A stretch of DNA of 64,000 bases, taken from the NCBI GenBank assembly GCA_001600635.1, contig BCKL01000001.1, positions 275,550 through 339,549 of the forward strand, given 5' to 3'. A program made the translations under genes and the position numbers. Numbering within the stretch: position 1 is the stretch's first letter; each line of letters begins with the position of its first letter. The notes beneath the pieces are model-generated. The model saw only the letters and a program-made list of their open reading frames with translations. It did no database searches and was not told where the DNA came from. The stretch is from Leucosporidium creatinivorum (Eukaryota; Basidiomycota; Microbotryomycetes; Leucosporidiales; Leucosporidiaceae). Of this stretch, positions 9,851 through 23,101 are shown in pieces.

Positions 9851-12800
9851 GTCACGCTACCTAATTGGTCAAGACTAGTACTCGCTCAGGAGCACCTAGG
9901 ACGCTACAGTACAAGCTTGCTCCTACTCTCCTACACCGTCTCTTCATCCCTCAACAAGTCCCCGACTTGAGGAGCCCTCCAAAAGGCAGGAACAGCAGGC
10001 ATCTTCCATCGCCTCCCACACGCGTCTTGCCCTCTTCCTTGTCACTCAGCTTGCCCCGCTTGCCTACAGCAGCAGCAGCTCATCATGGCCAACCAAACGG
10101 TCATCACCTACCGCCCACCCTCCTACAACCCTCTCCCTGAGAGCCAGCAGCTCAAGGGACTGACCAACTGGACGCCTTGGGTGCGCAAGATCAAGTCAAT
10201 CGCCGGCCCCGCACTCGCCAACCTCTTCATCAGCAACGCTTGCCCAGGCACCAACGAGGAGGACGCCGAACGCAAGATCTGGAACATGCGCCAGGAGCAC
10301 CTCTGCACCTTCATCACAAGCTCCCTCGCCGAAGGAGTCGAGACGGTCATTCCCGAGGCGGCCAACACGGTCAAGAAGATCTGGGACGCTCTCAACCTCG
10401 CCTACAACCCTCCCTTGGCCTCCTCGCTCGAAGCAGTGACGACCAAGCTCCTCAAGATCGACCTTGGCAAGTCGCGGAGCGTTGAGGACGTCGACGCCTT
10501 CACGCGCGAGTTCAAGTCGACCTTCGAGCTTGCCAAGACACAGGGACTCACCCTCAACAACCTCATTTTCATCCTCGCCATGCATGGCCTCCCTCCTTCG
10601 CTTGCCAACACGACCAAGATCTTCCCCCGCCTCGCCACCAAGTCGACCGTCACCAACAACGTCATCACCTTCCCTGCGCTCGCGGACCTCTTCTCATTGA
10701 TGAGGGAGGCGGTCCTCAAGACCAGCGCATGCAACAACGGCGGATCCTCCTCGGCTCTCGTTGCCAACAAGTCCAAGTTGTGCTCGGGCAGGTCCGACTG
10801 CGGCCCACCTCCCGGCCCGTGCCCTGCTTGCAAGCAGATCCACTGGCTTGAAGACTGCAAGCATCCCGACAAGGAGAAGAAGCAGATCGAGCTTGCCGTC
10901 GCTAGGAAGGCCAGGTTCGAGGCGAAGAAGAAGGCCAAGGAGAAGGAGGGCGCCAGCGCCAACATCGCCGAGCTCAAGTCCGACTCGGCCACTTTGACTT
11001 CCTCCTCCAACAATGACGGAGGATCGGTGCACATTGCCAACATTGGCAACATTGGCTATACACACGGAGTCAGCGCCCTCGTCGGAGTTGAAGCTGGAGC
11101 GAAGAAGATTGACGGAGCAATCGTCGTCAACTGTGGAGCCTCGGTCTGCTTCACCGGCGACTCGTCCATCCTCCGCAATGTCAAGGCCATCAAGCCTATG
11201 GAGATTGACGGCATCATCCCCGGAGCGCGCAAGACCAAGGTCGGAACCCTCGACCTCCGCACAATTGATGGAAAGACCGTCACGCTTGGCACCGTCTTCT
11301 TCGTTGAGTCGCTTGCCTACACCCTCATCTCAACTGCCGTCCTTACCAGGACCTTTGGCATCGAGATCAAGATCACCAAGACGGGAGCCATTGTCGAGAA
11401 GCCCAACCGCAAGTTCACCCTTGAAGAAGCTTGAGAGCTCAGGGGTTGTTCGCGGCCTGAAGCTCAATGATACTTCTGATAGCCTTAAAGCGGTAATGAA
11501 CTGTGATGCCTCTGCTAAAGCAAAAGCTACACGGTTACCCTTCCCTGCAAACAAAAAGACAGCGAGTGAGCTTCTAGCCCTCGTTCTCTCCGACCTCCTC
11601 GACTTCAACAAGCTCTCACACAGTCAAGCTTGCTAGCAGCCAGATCCTCAGCCTTTACCATCCAAGTCTCCCTCAACGTCTCACTTGCCCTCCATTGGAC
11701 AGAAGACCGTCCGCTTCGCCGAAGACATCTCCGAGCACAGCACCACCGACAACGAGGAGGACAAAGNNNGGGGGGGGGGGGGGGGCTTGCGGGAGCCTTC
11801 CTCCTCTCCAGATCCCCTCTTCCTTGAGCCGGACCCGTTGCACAAGCAGGTTGACAACTCCTTCGCCGCCTTCGTTGCCGAGTGCAACGCCGCCTTCGCC
11901 GAGGAGGCCATTGACGAGCTCACCCTCCCTACCGCCAAACTTAAGACGTGCAAGGAGGCCATGAACTTGCGTCTTGCTGACCAATGGAGGGCAGCCAAGA
12001 AGGAGGAGATCCGCTTGCTGAAGGACGACTACAAGGTCTTAGTCCTCGTTGACCGCTCGCAGCTCCCCTCGAACACCACGATTGTCCACTCGAAGTTTGT
12101 CTACACCATCAAGTATGACAAGAATGGCATCCCCTACAAGTACAAGGCCCGCATTGTTGCAATGGGCAACAAGGCGCAGGCAGGGATCGACTTCCACGGC
12201 ACCTTAGCGCTGACTCTTCGAGCTCCCTTGCTTCACACCTTCTTCGCCATCGCCGCCAAGCACAAAGTGCTCATTGAGCATACGGAAGTTAACAAGGCGT
12301 ACCTTCACGGCAACCTGGACGTCGACCACATCTTCATGACCCTCCCCAAGGCCGTCGTCGACAAGATGCCCGAGCTCAAGGGAAAGTTCCTGCACCTCAA
12401 GAAGTTGCTCTACAGCCTACCTCAGTCGGGAAGGATCTGGCGCAAGACCTACAACGGCGCCATTGAGAAGAACCTCGGCTGCAGGTCCATAGCGCCCGAC
12501 TCTTGCGTCTATGTCCGCACCGAGAAGCTCGGCGACAAGATTGTGCACCACCTTATGGCCGTCTACGTAAACAACGATCTGCACACGTCTATCCTCCAGA
12601 GTGAGATCAACCGTCAGAAGTTCGTTCTCAAGGACAACTTCTGACTTGAGGAGTGCAACTCGACCAAGATGATCCTCGGCATCCAGACCAGGAAGCTTGC
12701 AGATGGATTGTGACATCTCCCGCAGCCGTCCTACCTCAGCAACATTGTCAAGAAATACCTTCCCAACAAGCCGAGCCAAGTTGCGCCGTCCACATCCGGC

Positions 12801-12899
12801 TGCAGCCAGGCCTGCAGCTCCTCAAGGCTCAAGCCCAAGAAGTCCTGCCCTCCTGAGTGGCGCAAGGCTTACCTCCCCATCATCAGCTAGTAGATCCAG

Positions 12900-14011
12900 G
12901 TAGCAGATCAACTAGAGGCCAATCTGTCCACCAGCAACTGCCTACCAGGTGCTCTATCAAGGGATATGGAGAGCTCAACTGTCAAGGGCTGAACGACTTG
13001 GTCCTCAAAGGGTAGCAAGGATGTAATACTATCACTAGTAACGACTAGTAGAAGCTAAACAGGTGTGTAGGTGACTGAAAAGGACACTCAATTGATCAAC
13101 GCTTCTCGCTGCTCTCGCAAACCCTCAGCTGTCAACTCTAAACTTAGGTTTTCCAGAGGAGGGGGGGGATCTACTGAAAGCTAGGTGACTTATCTAGTAA
13201 ATCCTGGGACCCCTGTCATGGTGCAGAGCATGCCCAAGAAACACAGGGAGCGCTTCTGGAAGAGTCGCGCCCGACTCCGTAGTCGGCCCCGGCGCTCGAG
13301 GAGACGTCCCCGGCGCTCAGAACGGCAGCCCCGATGCTTCTAGAGTGAGGGCGATCATATATTACGCGTCTAGCCGCGTTGGCGCGTCTAGATAGCGAAA
13401 GACCCTCAACGGAGAGCAACTTCCGTGCTCTCTTATCTCTCTCGTCCGGCTTGCCGGCTCTGATCCGTTCTCTGCTTGCTCTGGGCGCGGCCTGGCGGTT
13501 GGAGATATCTGTGTGGCCCCCTGCCTGTGGCCCAGCGACCTCCACATTGCGCGATAAGGCTCACAGTCAAGAGAGGGATCGCCGAGGGCTGCGCCCGAAC
13601 TTCGGCTTTGCTCCCTGCTGGTCTGTACCAGCTGGCGACTATTCTGGCATCGCGCCCGACTTCTTATCTAACCGCTGCCTCCACCGAGCTGCCTACAAAA
13701 GGCGCCTCTCTGCCTCTTTCCTTCCTTCTTCTCACAGCTCCTCAACCTCTCGGCTTCGGTCTCTCACATCAGCGAGGCTCGAGCTTGAAAAGATACCATT
13801 ACTGGGCTGTGATCAGGTGCAAAGGACACACAGACAAGTCAGGAAGGGCAGCAAGGTACTAAGGCTCTTGGGAGGAGAGCAACAGGCAACTCACTTGCCC
13901 AAGCTTCACCGAGCCAATGGCCATCCTCCTCACGAAACCATTGAGGCAAGAGTGGAAGGCGTATAATCACAAACACAGCACTATATAGCTACAGATTCTT
14001 GCACCAAAAGC
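12900..14011. other. Gene-free stretch between copia debris and CIA2
   Basis: No gene, LTR or RNA gene recognised. Frames open here (for example around 13,380-13,960) have no coherent motif. The part next to 14,011 would be the 3' flank of CIA2. Confidence 0.5.
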
Positions 14012-15050
14012 TCAGACCGCCTTGCCCCTCTGATCAGCGGTGGAGAGGCACTGCTGCACGACCGAGACGAGGTGGGTGTTCTCCAGTGCGGCTGCGTGAT
14101 GAGAAGGGCTGGTCAGCCTACGCCTACTACACTCGGAGCACCAAAGCTACAAGCTACACACCAGCTACACGCTCCTTGTCATTGAGCTGCTTGTTGACTG
14201 TGAGAGGGGAGCGTAGTCAGCGCCGAGCACGACATGAAGGCAGAAGGCGTCACACACCTGCATTCTCGCTTTGGTGAGTGCCCTCCTTGACCTTGATGTC
14301 GACCTTGAAGCGCTCTGGTAGACTCCTGAGCAGCCGTACGCGAAGGGAGAGACCTGTAGCAGTCAAAAGCGAGGTCAGCCTTGCCGCGCCAGAGCCCCGG
14401 CGAAAGCAAGATCCGCGCACCAATGAGAGTAGCCATGGAGCAGTGAGGGATGGTAGGAGTGAACTCGACGAGGACGTGTGGCCGGGCGCCGTGAGTGACG
14501 GTGATTTGAGCGGCCGAGACGACGGCGAGCTGCTCGAGCGTGAGCGGATGCTCGGGGTCCGAGATGGAGCGGATGAGGTCTGGTGGGTGTAGTGCAATGG
14601 AGTCAGCGTGCTGTTTGGCGAAGCTTAGCGTGCTGCCCCTCTCTCCCGCTCAGTCGACTTGGCCAGACCCCGAGTTGGCTGAGTCTTGCCGAGCCCAGCG
14701 CGTTGCGACTACAAGGCCCGCTGTGTAGCAGGAGCGTCGTCGGATATATCGCACGAACCCCTCATCGAACCGCCGCCCCTTCCCCGCCTGCCTGCCTACT
14801 CTGCTTCGACGACACCGCGCCAGATGCGCCACTGCTGAGCTGAGCTCAGCGACTCACCAAAGATCTCGTCGCCGTCAATCTCCTCCTGCAGCTCATCGTC
14901 GTGTAGTCCGTCGTCACTGCTATCGCGGCCCAAGCGAGCCCATTCGTCGTCGTCCGAGAGGTCGAGAGAGTCTGCGCGCTTTCTTGGTCGACGAGCAGCG
15001 GCCGAGGTGTGAATGATGGGGTTGGCGTTGTCAGGGGTAGCAGAGACCAT
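14012..15050 (-). CDS. CIA2: MIP18-family cytosolic Fe-S assembly protein (CIA2/CIAO2B)
   Basis: Five exons: 15050-14858, 14579-14421, 14353-14258, 14197-14162 and 14091-14012, giving 187 aa with all phases matching. The protein has an acidic N-terminus ending DGDEIFD, then the MIP18 core: [51 protein letters not shown] and [16 protein letters not shown]. Cys111 in the PHCSMATL motif is the conserved reactive cysteine of the family. Known role: with Cia1 and Mms19 it passes iron-sulfur clusters to cytosolic and nuclear apoproteins such as DNA polymerases and helicases. The first intron (278 nt) is long for this genome; the others are 60-70 nt. The start shares a 163-bp divergent promoter with the next gene. 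Confidence 0.93.
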
Positions 15051-15213
15051 CTTGTTGGAAGCTGATGTGCTGCAGAAGCGATAAGGCGAGAAAACGAAAG
15101 GCGACTCTGAGAATAGGGGAAGAGGGAGAGAAGCGTCCAAGTCCACAGCTCGCCCTTGTACTCTCATTCGCAGCCGACTCGACTCGACTACAAAGGCAGA
15201 GGGCGAGGATGAG
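15051..15213. promoter_or_regulatory. Divergent promoter between CIA2 and the next gene
   Basis: 163 bp separates the CIA2 start codon from the proposed start of the plus-strand gene. It must hold both promoters and 5' leaders unless one start is further in. No TATA box is obvious. Pyrimidine runs lie on the CIA2-sense strand. Confidence 0.5.
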
Positions 15214-16670
15214 ATGAGTGAAGCATCGCCGTACATCTCGGTCACCCTTCGCTCTTACCCAAGACCTCCTCCAGCTCCCCCGCGCCTTCGTACAGCCGCG
15301 AGGGATCAACAAGCTGCAGCTCGTCGCCTCGTCTACGCTGCTGCTTTCGCTCCAACAAGCGGCGAGGTCAACTACAGAGATGTAGAAAGCCTGCCTCGCA
15401 CGGCCAACCCTGCTTCTGCTACAGCTGCAGCTGGTGAGTTAGCTCAGACCGCTCGCTCCTCCGTCTCCTTCGTTCGCAGCTCACTCGCAGCTATCTACAG
15501 GACACCGCTTCCATCCCCACCCTGCACCCAATCCTCCTCCTCCTCAACCCATCCCCTCCAACTCGTTCTACCAGCGATCTGCTCCTCCAGCGACCCAAAC
15601 CAGCATCCTTCGCCGCCGACCGAGCAACGAGCTCATCGGGACTCAAACGCAGGATGCTACGCGATCGAAGAAGAAGGTCCGGCTCGAGTCTCTATCGGGC
15701 TCAACACAGGCGGCAGCGACGAGCGTACAAGCGCCCAAGCCGAGCGCCGACAGCACATCGCGCGCTCGGAGCTCGCTTCGCTTTGAGCAGGAGGTCACGG
15801 TCGAGGTGGAGCCACCAACATCCAGCGCCGATTGCGATGCCGATGTTACTGGGCTTGTAGAGCGGTACGAAGATCCTGCGGAGGGTGCGATTGAGCGGTG
15901 TGTGCCCTTCGTGAGTCTCTTGCTCTCGGCCGTCGCTGTCTCGCTTCCCACGGTGACCTACACTCTGTGTGAAGCCTTACCGCCATCTTGAGGATCATCT
16001 GCCATCTACCAGCAACCCTGCGCGCCAGCACCCCGCCAAGATTCGCTACTCCTTCCTCGACCCTGCGCCGGAGAATGGGCTCTCGCACCCGCCACCCTCC
16101 TACGACCCTCACCTTTACCCCTCCGCGCTCAGCAGTCTCGCTCCCGGTCGACGCGGTGCTTGGATCGTTCCCATCTCCGGCCCTCTCCCCATCTCACACA
16201 CCTCTCCACCGATATGGCCTTATCCATTAGCGGACGGCCTCACTGCCCCCATTAAGCCATCAAAGTCCTCCAAGGGCAAGCTCAAGTCGATCGAATGGAC
16301 CGACAGTCGCCTTATCGCTCTCTGGACAGTCCTCACGGGACTACACGAACGAGCGCCGATGGGCGAAGTAAACGCGACGTGCTTCCTCTCCTCCACCGTA
16401 CTTCCCTCCGTCTCGTCCTCCACCACCGCACTACCTTCTCGATCTTACTCGCCGCTGTCATCCCCTCCCGCCCTATCTCCTCCCTCCTGGCCCGACCACA
16501 TTCGCATCGCCGGCGACGCTCACCTCGCCCTCCCTCTCCGAAGTCTCATCAGCATCGTATCGGCCAAGCAGAGCTACCGGAAGGAGGATCAACACGATAC
16601 GGAAAAGTTCTTGGAGGGGGCGCGGCTGGTGTGGGTGGATGAGGCGGGCAGGCCTGTCCTCACGGCTTGA
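15214..16670 (+). CDS. Hypothetical protein, fungal, function unknown
   Basis: Three exons: 15214-15433, 15501-15910, and 15975 (or 15993) to 16670. Both last acceptors keep the frame. The protein is about 435-440 aa. The first half is low complexity (Pro, Ala, Ser) with a basic patch TRSKKKVRLES. The second half looks folded: KIRYSFLDPAPENG, GAWIVPISGPLPI and SIEWTDSRLIALWTVLTGLH, ending FLEGARLVWVDEAGRPVLTA. I recognise no domain, signal peptide or membrane segment. The start is the least certain part because a shorter first exon would also be open. It is divergent from CIA2. Confidence 0.65.
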
Positions 16671-17064
16671 GGCTGAGGCGGAGGCTTCCGAGAAGGGCCA
16701 GGTGACGGGGCGAGGAAGGATATCGATGTAGAGTACTCTCGATTTGTTGTTGTGAATCATCCTGCTAGTCTCGGTGCACCTGGTGCGTCTGACAGAGCGA
16801 AACGGTCGTTCTCGTTTGCCATCTCGGCGAAGGCCTTCCATCGGCGGGGGGTTCACCGAATTGCAGTAGTACAAGGGGTGTGGTCGTCTGAGGAACTCGT
16901 TGACACGTCACTAGAAGTTCGCTAACGCGGGCGATAAGCCTGCATTTCGTAAAGTCATAATCTCAAAGTAAGAAACGTGCCAGAGAGGAGGGCCGAACGT
17001 GCTCCGCCCAGCGCGAGTCGTGTGAGGCTCGTCTCTCTCTGCTCGAAACATCCACCAACACGAC
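16671..17064. other. Intergenic stretch, no gene seen
   Basis: 394 bp between the unknown gene and the bHLH gene. No coding or RNA feature seen. It should hold a 3' flank and the bHLH promoter. Confidence 0.6.
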
Positions 17065-18355
17065 ATGACTACCAAGCCCCAAGAGCAGTGGACACCTCCC
17101 ACACCTCAGTCCGTCCTCGTCGCCGTCTCGGCGCCCAAGCTGCCGCTCGTCTCGTTCGAGCCTCTGCCACCTTCGTCGCTCCAGCGTCAAGAGGTCTCGC
17201 CAGTCACCGACTCGGGCAGCGAGGAGCAGCACCACAACTACCAACGACCTCGCTCGGAGTCGTTGGCCTACCTGCTGAACCCGGAGGACGACAAGCTCAG
17301 CGCCGAAGCGAGGGGATTCGCTCGCGCGACTCCCTCGAGCATCAACAACGCCTTTGGCGAAGCAGAGCTCACTGCTCCCGTGCTGGGCTACTTTAATGAG
17401 CTGCAGGAAGCTTTCAGACCCGCTCAGGCTATTCAGGTGCGGTTGAGAGGTGGCCAACAACCCTGCACAAGAGCTGACCTTGACTGTGCCGAGCAGGAAG
17501 CCCGCGCCGAGTCACCCAGCCTTCCCTCTCTGCCCTCCATCGAGGACGACGAGGATGAAGATCCTTCTTACACAACTTCCTCCCCTCGCAAGCGACCGAA
17601 ACGAGACGCGGCTGTCACCGCCGCTCGCAACATTCCTCGTCAGCCTTCGCCGTTTGAGCTGTCGCCGCCGCCGTCGCGAGGAAGCAGTGGAGGAGCAGCT
17701 GCTGGCGCTTCGGGGTCTCAGTCAAATCGCAAGGTTTCGCATTCGCTCATCGAAAGGAGGAGGAGGGAGCGCATCAATGACTGCTTGGCGCATCTAAGGC
17801 AGCTCGTGCCCCAGTGCCGAGAGGAAGGGGAGAAGAAGGTCGCAAGGGCCAAGGAGCGAGGTCGTAAACGGGGAAGGAAGGGGGATGATGATGTTGGAGA
17901 GGATGGACAGCGCGGGGGTCTGCACAAGCTGGAGATTTTGCAGGTGAGCCTCGGTTCGGCGAAGACTTCGGCGAAGATCTCGGCGTTCACTGCTCACCGG
18001 TCATCCTCTGCAGGGCACTATTCGCTACGTAGAGGAGCTCGAGAATCGGATCGCCACTCTGGAGGGTCGTCTACACATGCCGGCACCCTCGCACTCTCCT
18101 TTGGACTCGGCTACCGCCTCTCCCGCCTCTCTTCCCTCCGACTCGGCGCCGGCAGAGCGCACTGCTCAGCTTCCCTCTTCTACACATCTCCCTCCTCCAA
18201 CCACATACAGCTCACACCCTCACCCGGAGTTCGCCAACCTCGCGCCCCCAAATCCCAATCTCGGCCGGGCTTTTGACTCGAGGGAGCAGGCCACCGCCGA
18301 GCTCCTTCTCAATCTCTCAACCAGCCCGGAGCTGCGTCCCATCATCTTTGACTAG
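17065..18355 (+). CDS. bHLH transcription factor with extended loop
   Basis: Three exons (17065-17436, 17497-17943, 18014-18355), 386 aa. The basic region and helix 1 are at about 201-230 (HSLIERRRRERINDCLAHLR). His206, Glu210 and Arg214 match the residues that read CACGTG-type E-boxes in group B bHLH proteins (family knowledge). The loop is unusually long and basic (KVARAKERGRKRGRKG), then helix 2 reads GLHKLEILQ then GTIRYVEELENRIATLEG, with intron 2 inside it. The N-terminus is disordered and acidic, with a likely nuclear signal RKRPKR. The C-terminus ends LLLNLSTSPELRPIIFD. Intron 1 (60 nt) is in frame without a stop, so retention would add 20 residues. The target genes are unknown. Confidence 0.88.
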
Positions 18356-18718
18356 TGAACACTCTAAGCACGAATTCTATCTGCTCTCGTTGTCTATTAG
18401 CGCTGTAATCTGTGCTGTATCTCGTGCCAAAAAGCTCGTTCGGCGAAGACCGCTGCGAGCCGACCGAGTCTGACATTGACTTGCTGTTGATCAGAGCCCG
18501 GAGGCAAGAGAGCGCCGACGAGTGCTTCTGATACCATGTCTACTCGCCTACAAACTCCTTGATCCAACTTGCAACGTCGCCATCTGAGAATCAGTCCGAA
18601 CTTGACGGGCCTTCGCCTCTTTCCTCCGCTCTCTCACCCTCGCATCGTTTGGTTCCGACCCTTTGTCGCTCTTTCTCTCTCGTTCAACTCTGCTACAAGT
18701 CTCGTCAGACTATCAAGC
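18356..18718. other. Intergenic stretch, no gene seen
   Basis: 363 bp, containing the bHLH 3' flank and a pyrimidine-rich leader (TCTTTCTCTCTCG) before the adenylate kinase start. Nothing else is supported. Confidence 0.6.
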
Positions 18719-20058
<1,340 letters not shown>

Positions 20059-20408
20059 TCGCAGTCATTTGGTCGTGTATACCTCTCAGTCCTAATATCG
20101 GGTGTTGTGCAATTATAGTCTGGTCCCGTTTTTGTGTACTCTGAAAGCTCAAGACGACGACTCGGCGAAGGGTACCAGCGAAGCCATCGCCGAGAGGCTC
20201 AAGTGCATGCTATTAGGTCAAGCCAAGATCTGCGAAGCCAGATTCGGTCTTCACCCTGCTGCTTTACGAAGCTGTAGCGAAGTAGTGAAAGCTGATAGGG
20301 GTATTGAGAACGCACTCTCAGGCAAGCGTCGCTAGCTTTTCCTTCTCGCCCTCCAACCAAGCTACTCGCTCCCCCTTCTCTCCCTCAAAACTCCCTACAG
20401 ACCTAACT
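20059..20408. other. Intergenic stretch before NOP1
   Basis: 350 bp with no gene seen. The last 80 bases are rich in CTCGCCCTCC- and TCTCCCTC-type pyrimidine tracts, as expected for the leader of a ribosome-biogenesis gene. Confidence 0.55.
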
Positions 20409-22153
20409 ATGGCTTACGGTGAGTACTTTATGCTATATCCTGTAGCCCTACAGCTCTGGCAGCCCTTGCAACGAGCCTTTGAGCTGACTTCTCGCTCTTG
20501 CATCTCTCGCAGGAGACTCTCCTCGTGGTGGACGCGGCGGCGCTCGCGGTGGCGGACGCGGTGGATTCGGCGGTGACCGCGGTGGACGTGGAGGAGGACG
20601 TGGTACGCTACAGCTTGCTCTCGAGCGCTCTGCTACAGAGCCCCGCTCGTTAGACGCAGAAACTCAAACCCGCATCTTCTCTTCGCTTTAGGTGGCTTCT
20701 CTTCCCGCGGTGGTGACCGTGGAGGACGTGGTGGAGGACGTGGCGGAGGACGTGGTGCTCCCCGTGGTGCGCGAGGTATGGATCCTTTAGTCCCTTACAG
20801 CTTCGGAGCTCTTCATCCGAAGCCTTGGGGGGCGAGTTCAGCTGCTGACTCTACTTTCTCTCGCTTTTAATCAGGTGGAGATCGCGGTGGACGTGGTGGA
20901 GGACGTGGAGGAGCGCGTGGTGGACTCGGAGCCAAGGGAGGAGCTGCCAAGGTCATCCTCGAGCCTCACCGTCACCCGGGAGTCTTCGTCGCCAAGGTTC
21001 GCTTTTCTCGGACTCGCACTTGCCCAGAGCTACAGCTGACGCTCGGTTTCATCTCCTACAGGGCAAGGAGCATCTTCTCGTCACCCGCAACCTCGTCCCC
21101 GGAGACTCTGTCTACGGCGAGAAGCGCATTTCGATCGAGTCGCCCAACGCCAACCCCGAGCTGCCCGCCGAGAAGATCGAGTACCGCGTGTGGAACCCCT
21201 TCCGCTCCAAGTTGGCCGCCGGTATCCTCGGTGGTCTCGATGACATCCACATCGCCCCCGGCAAGAAGGTCCTCTACATTGGAGCCGCCTCGGGAACCTC
21301 GGTCTCCCACGTCGCTGATGTTGTCGGACCTGTGCGTTGCTGTGGTGCTCACGAGGACGTGGAGATTTTCGTTGACGATGTACATCTTTTGTAGGAGGGA
21401 ACCGTCTACGCCGTCGAGTTCTCCCACCGCTCTGGACGTGATCTCATCAACATGGCTAAGAAGCGCACCAACGTTATCCGTTCGTCGCTGCACTTGATCA
21501 GCTGTCGAGATATCGACTAACCCGTATGCACCTACAGCCATCATTGAGGATGCCCGTCACCCTAACAAGTACCGCATGCTGATGTCGATGGTCGACGTTA
21601 TGTTCGTCCGAGCCTTCCCCCCTCGCTTCTCGCGCTCAGCAGCTGACTTGTTCGCTCTCCCTATCCTTTACACTCTCTCCTCGACTCTGCTACCACCTCA
21701 TCACCATCCTCGCCCTCTTTCAACCCTGCCTTTATCGACCTTTCCAGCTTCGCCGATGTCGCCCAGCCCGACCAGGCTCGTATCGTCGCCCTCAACGCCC
21801 ACCACTTCCTGAAGAACAACGGACACGTCCTCATCTCCATCAAGGCCACTTGCATTGACTCCACCGCCCCCGCCGAGGTTGTCTTCGCCAGCGAGGTCAA
21901 GAAGATGCAGGAGGAGATGCTCAAGCCCCACGAGCAGCTGACTCTCGGTGCGTTGCAATTGCTGGGGACGTGGAAAATGCTGCTAGAGAGTATAACTGAC
22001 GAATCGCGCCGTTTTCAGAGCCCTACGAGCGTGATCACGCCATGGTCGTCGCCAGCTACAGTGAGTCGCCTCTCCAGCCTCTCAAGGACCCGATCTAAGC
22101 TTTTTGTGCTACTGTATACTAACCCTCATCTCTCTACAGTCCGCCACAAGTGA
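20409..22153 (+). CDS. NOP1: Fibrillarin, box C/D snoRNA 2'-O-methyltransferase
   Basis: Ten exons: 20409-20418, 20513-20602, 20692-20775, 20875-20996, 21062-21331, 21395-21479, 21538-21601, 21748-21947, 22019-22060 and 22140-22153. They give 326 aa, all phases consistent. Residues about 5-85 are a Gly-Arg-rich domain split by three introns. The methyltransferase fold follows, with [19 protein letters not shown], the SAM-binding [38 protein letters not shown] and [15 protein letters not shown]. Known role: catalytic subunit of nucleolar box C/D RNPs that methylate rRNA. The first coding exon is only 10 nt. Most of the 42-nt exon 9, the last intron, the 14-nt last exon and the 3' flank are duplicated at about 24,505-24,800. 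Confidence 0.97.
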
Positions 22154-22345
22154 AGCGCTACATAGACGCTCTTCCTCCGCTCCACTTGGCTCTTTCGACG
22201 CCGCCGAGCTCCCCCTTCCCCTCCTCGGTCGGCTCTCTACTCCCCACCTCTTTAGTCTTCGGTCTTTCCTTTTTCTCGTCTATGACTCTCTTGCTGTACT
22301 TCTACCATCGTGTTCAACCAGGCGATTCACACGAGGCAGCAAGGA
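22021..22345 (+). repeat. NOP1 3' end, source copy of a local duplication
   Basis: From about 22,052 (end of exon 9, last intron, last exon and about 190 bp of 3' flank), nearly the same sequence recurs at about 24,505-24,800 with only a few differences. Weaker similarity continues into the F-box leader that follows each copy. Confidence 0.85.
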
Positions 22346-22604
22346 GATAGCGAGAGCTGCGAAGTCCGAAAGAGCGAGAGGCTTGCACCGAGAGGTCGTA
22401 GTGAGGCAGGAGGTGAGAGAGCTAGTGCTGGAGTCTTCACCGTGTCGGGAGAGCTGTACGAGATTTTGACAACGAGCAGAAGTGAGGTCAGTCTCGCCGA
22501 CAGGTAAACTCTCCGAGCGAGAGCCTGCTCAGTCACTGCTTCCTGCCACGTCTTACTCGTTTCTTCGCTTCTCTCCACTACAGCTACAGGGAGCTATCAT
22601 GGCT

Positions 22605-23101
22605 CAGGCTTATCACTAGCTCGCGCCCTATCACCGCCAACTTGCTCAGCTACAGCAGGACGAGCTCTCCAACTTTCGAATCGCGCTCACCACGCGACAT
22701 AAGCTTGCTGAGGACGTGCTGCTTGAGTGAGAGACCGCTCGGAAGCTAGAGGTAAGTCTGAAGTTTACTGTGTTGCTGGTGGTGGTGGGGAGCGGGTAGA
22801 AGAGCTACAGCTGAGCAGAACACACCCTTTGAGGGTCGAGCGGGCGGACGACGAAGGGCGAATGGCTGGGAGGAAGCGAGAGCTACACAGGAAGAAAGGA
22901 TAGAGCTTTAGCTGACCTGACTCTCTCCCTGCTCGCAGAAGATCTCGCTTGGACGAAGCTCAGCTCGGCTCAGCTCTCCTTCGCGCTCCTCGACTCGACT
23001 GAAGGTGAGCAGCTCGCCCCATGCTTCTCCAAACTCTAGCTCATCTTTTCTTGCTCACCTACAGCTGCCATCCTCGCTGCTCTCTCCAGCCCTTGACCGA
23101 C
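22605..23101 (+). repeat. Conserved 5' leader module of F-box-like gene 1
   Basis: Shared in order with the leaders at 24,960-25,553, 43,330-43,888, 54,453-55,030 (minus) and 56,614-57,130 (minus). Parts are a Leu/Gln-rich decayed coding-like stretch (CACCGCCAACTTGCTCAGCT), CTTGCTGAGGACGTGCTGCT, a GTAAGTCTGA donor with an acceptor ending GCTCGCAG, a roughly 70-bp middle exon, then a GTGAGCAGCTC donor with acceptor CCTACAG just before the start codon. It reads as an untranslated leader with two introns. Confidence 0.7.

Larger units (their letters stand above)
8800..12900 (+). mobile_element. Ty1/copia retrotransposon, element 3 (fossil)
   Basis: Plus-strand element. LTR and primer site at 8800-9204, leader interrupted by the 617-bp TIR element, then Gag from about 10,085 with a zinc knuckle of CX2CX4HX4C type near 10,820-10,860. 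An aspartic-protease-like region (about 11,080-11,400) follows. Reverse transcriptase covers about 11,690-12,640 (AYLHGNLDVDHIF and LKKLLYSLPQSGR). The integrase part is missing, so the interior is shortened, and there are further breaks, several in all. A short G-run with ambiguous bases near 11,767 is low-quality sequence. No 3' LTR is recognised and the downstream border is a guess. Confidence 0.8.

Noticed and set aside
9211-9875. Longer inverted repeat (GACCAAT ... ATTGGTC) as the true ends of TIR element copy 1
   Set aside because: The second copy at 51,905 lacks these outer bases and both copies share CTGRRCTCCA as the end, with 5-bp flanking duplications just outside it.
13216-13966. 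Overlapping open frames on both strands as genes
   Set aside because: GC-rich sequence gives long chance frames here. None has a domain, a plausible intron set or a paralogue.
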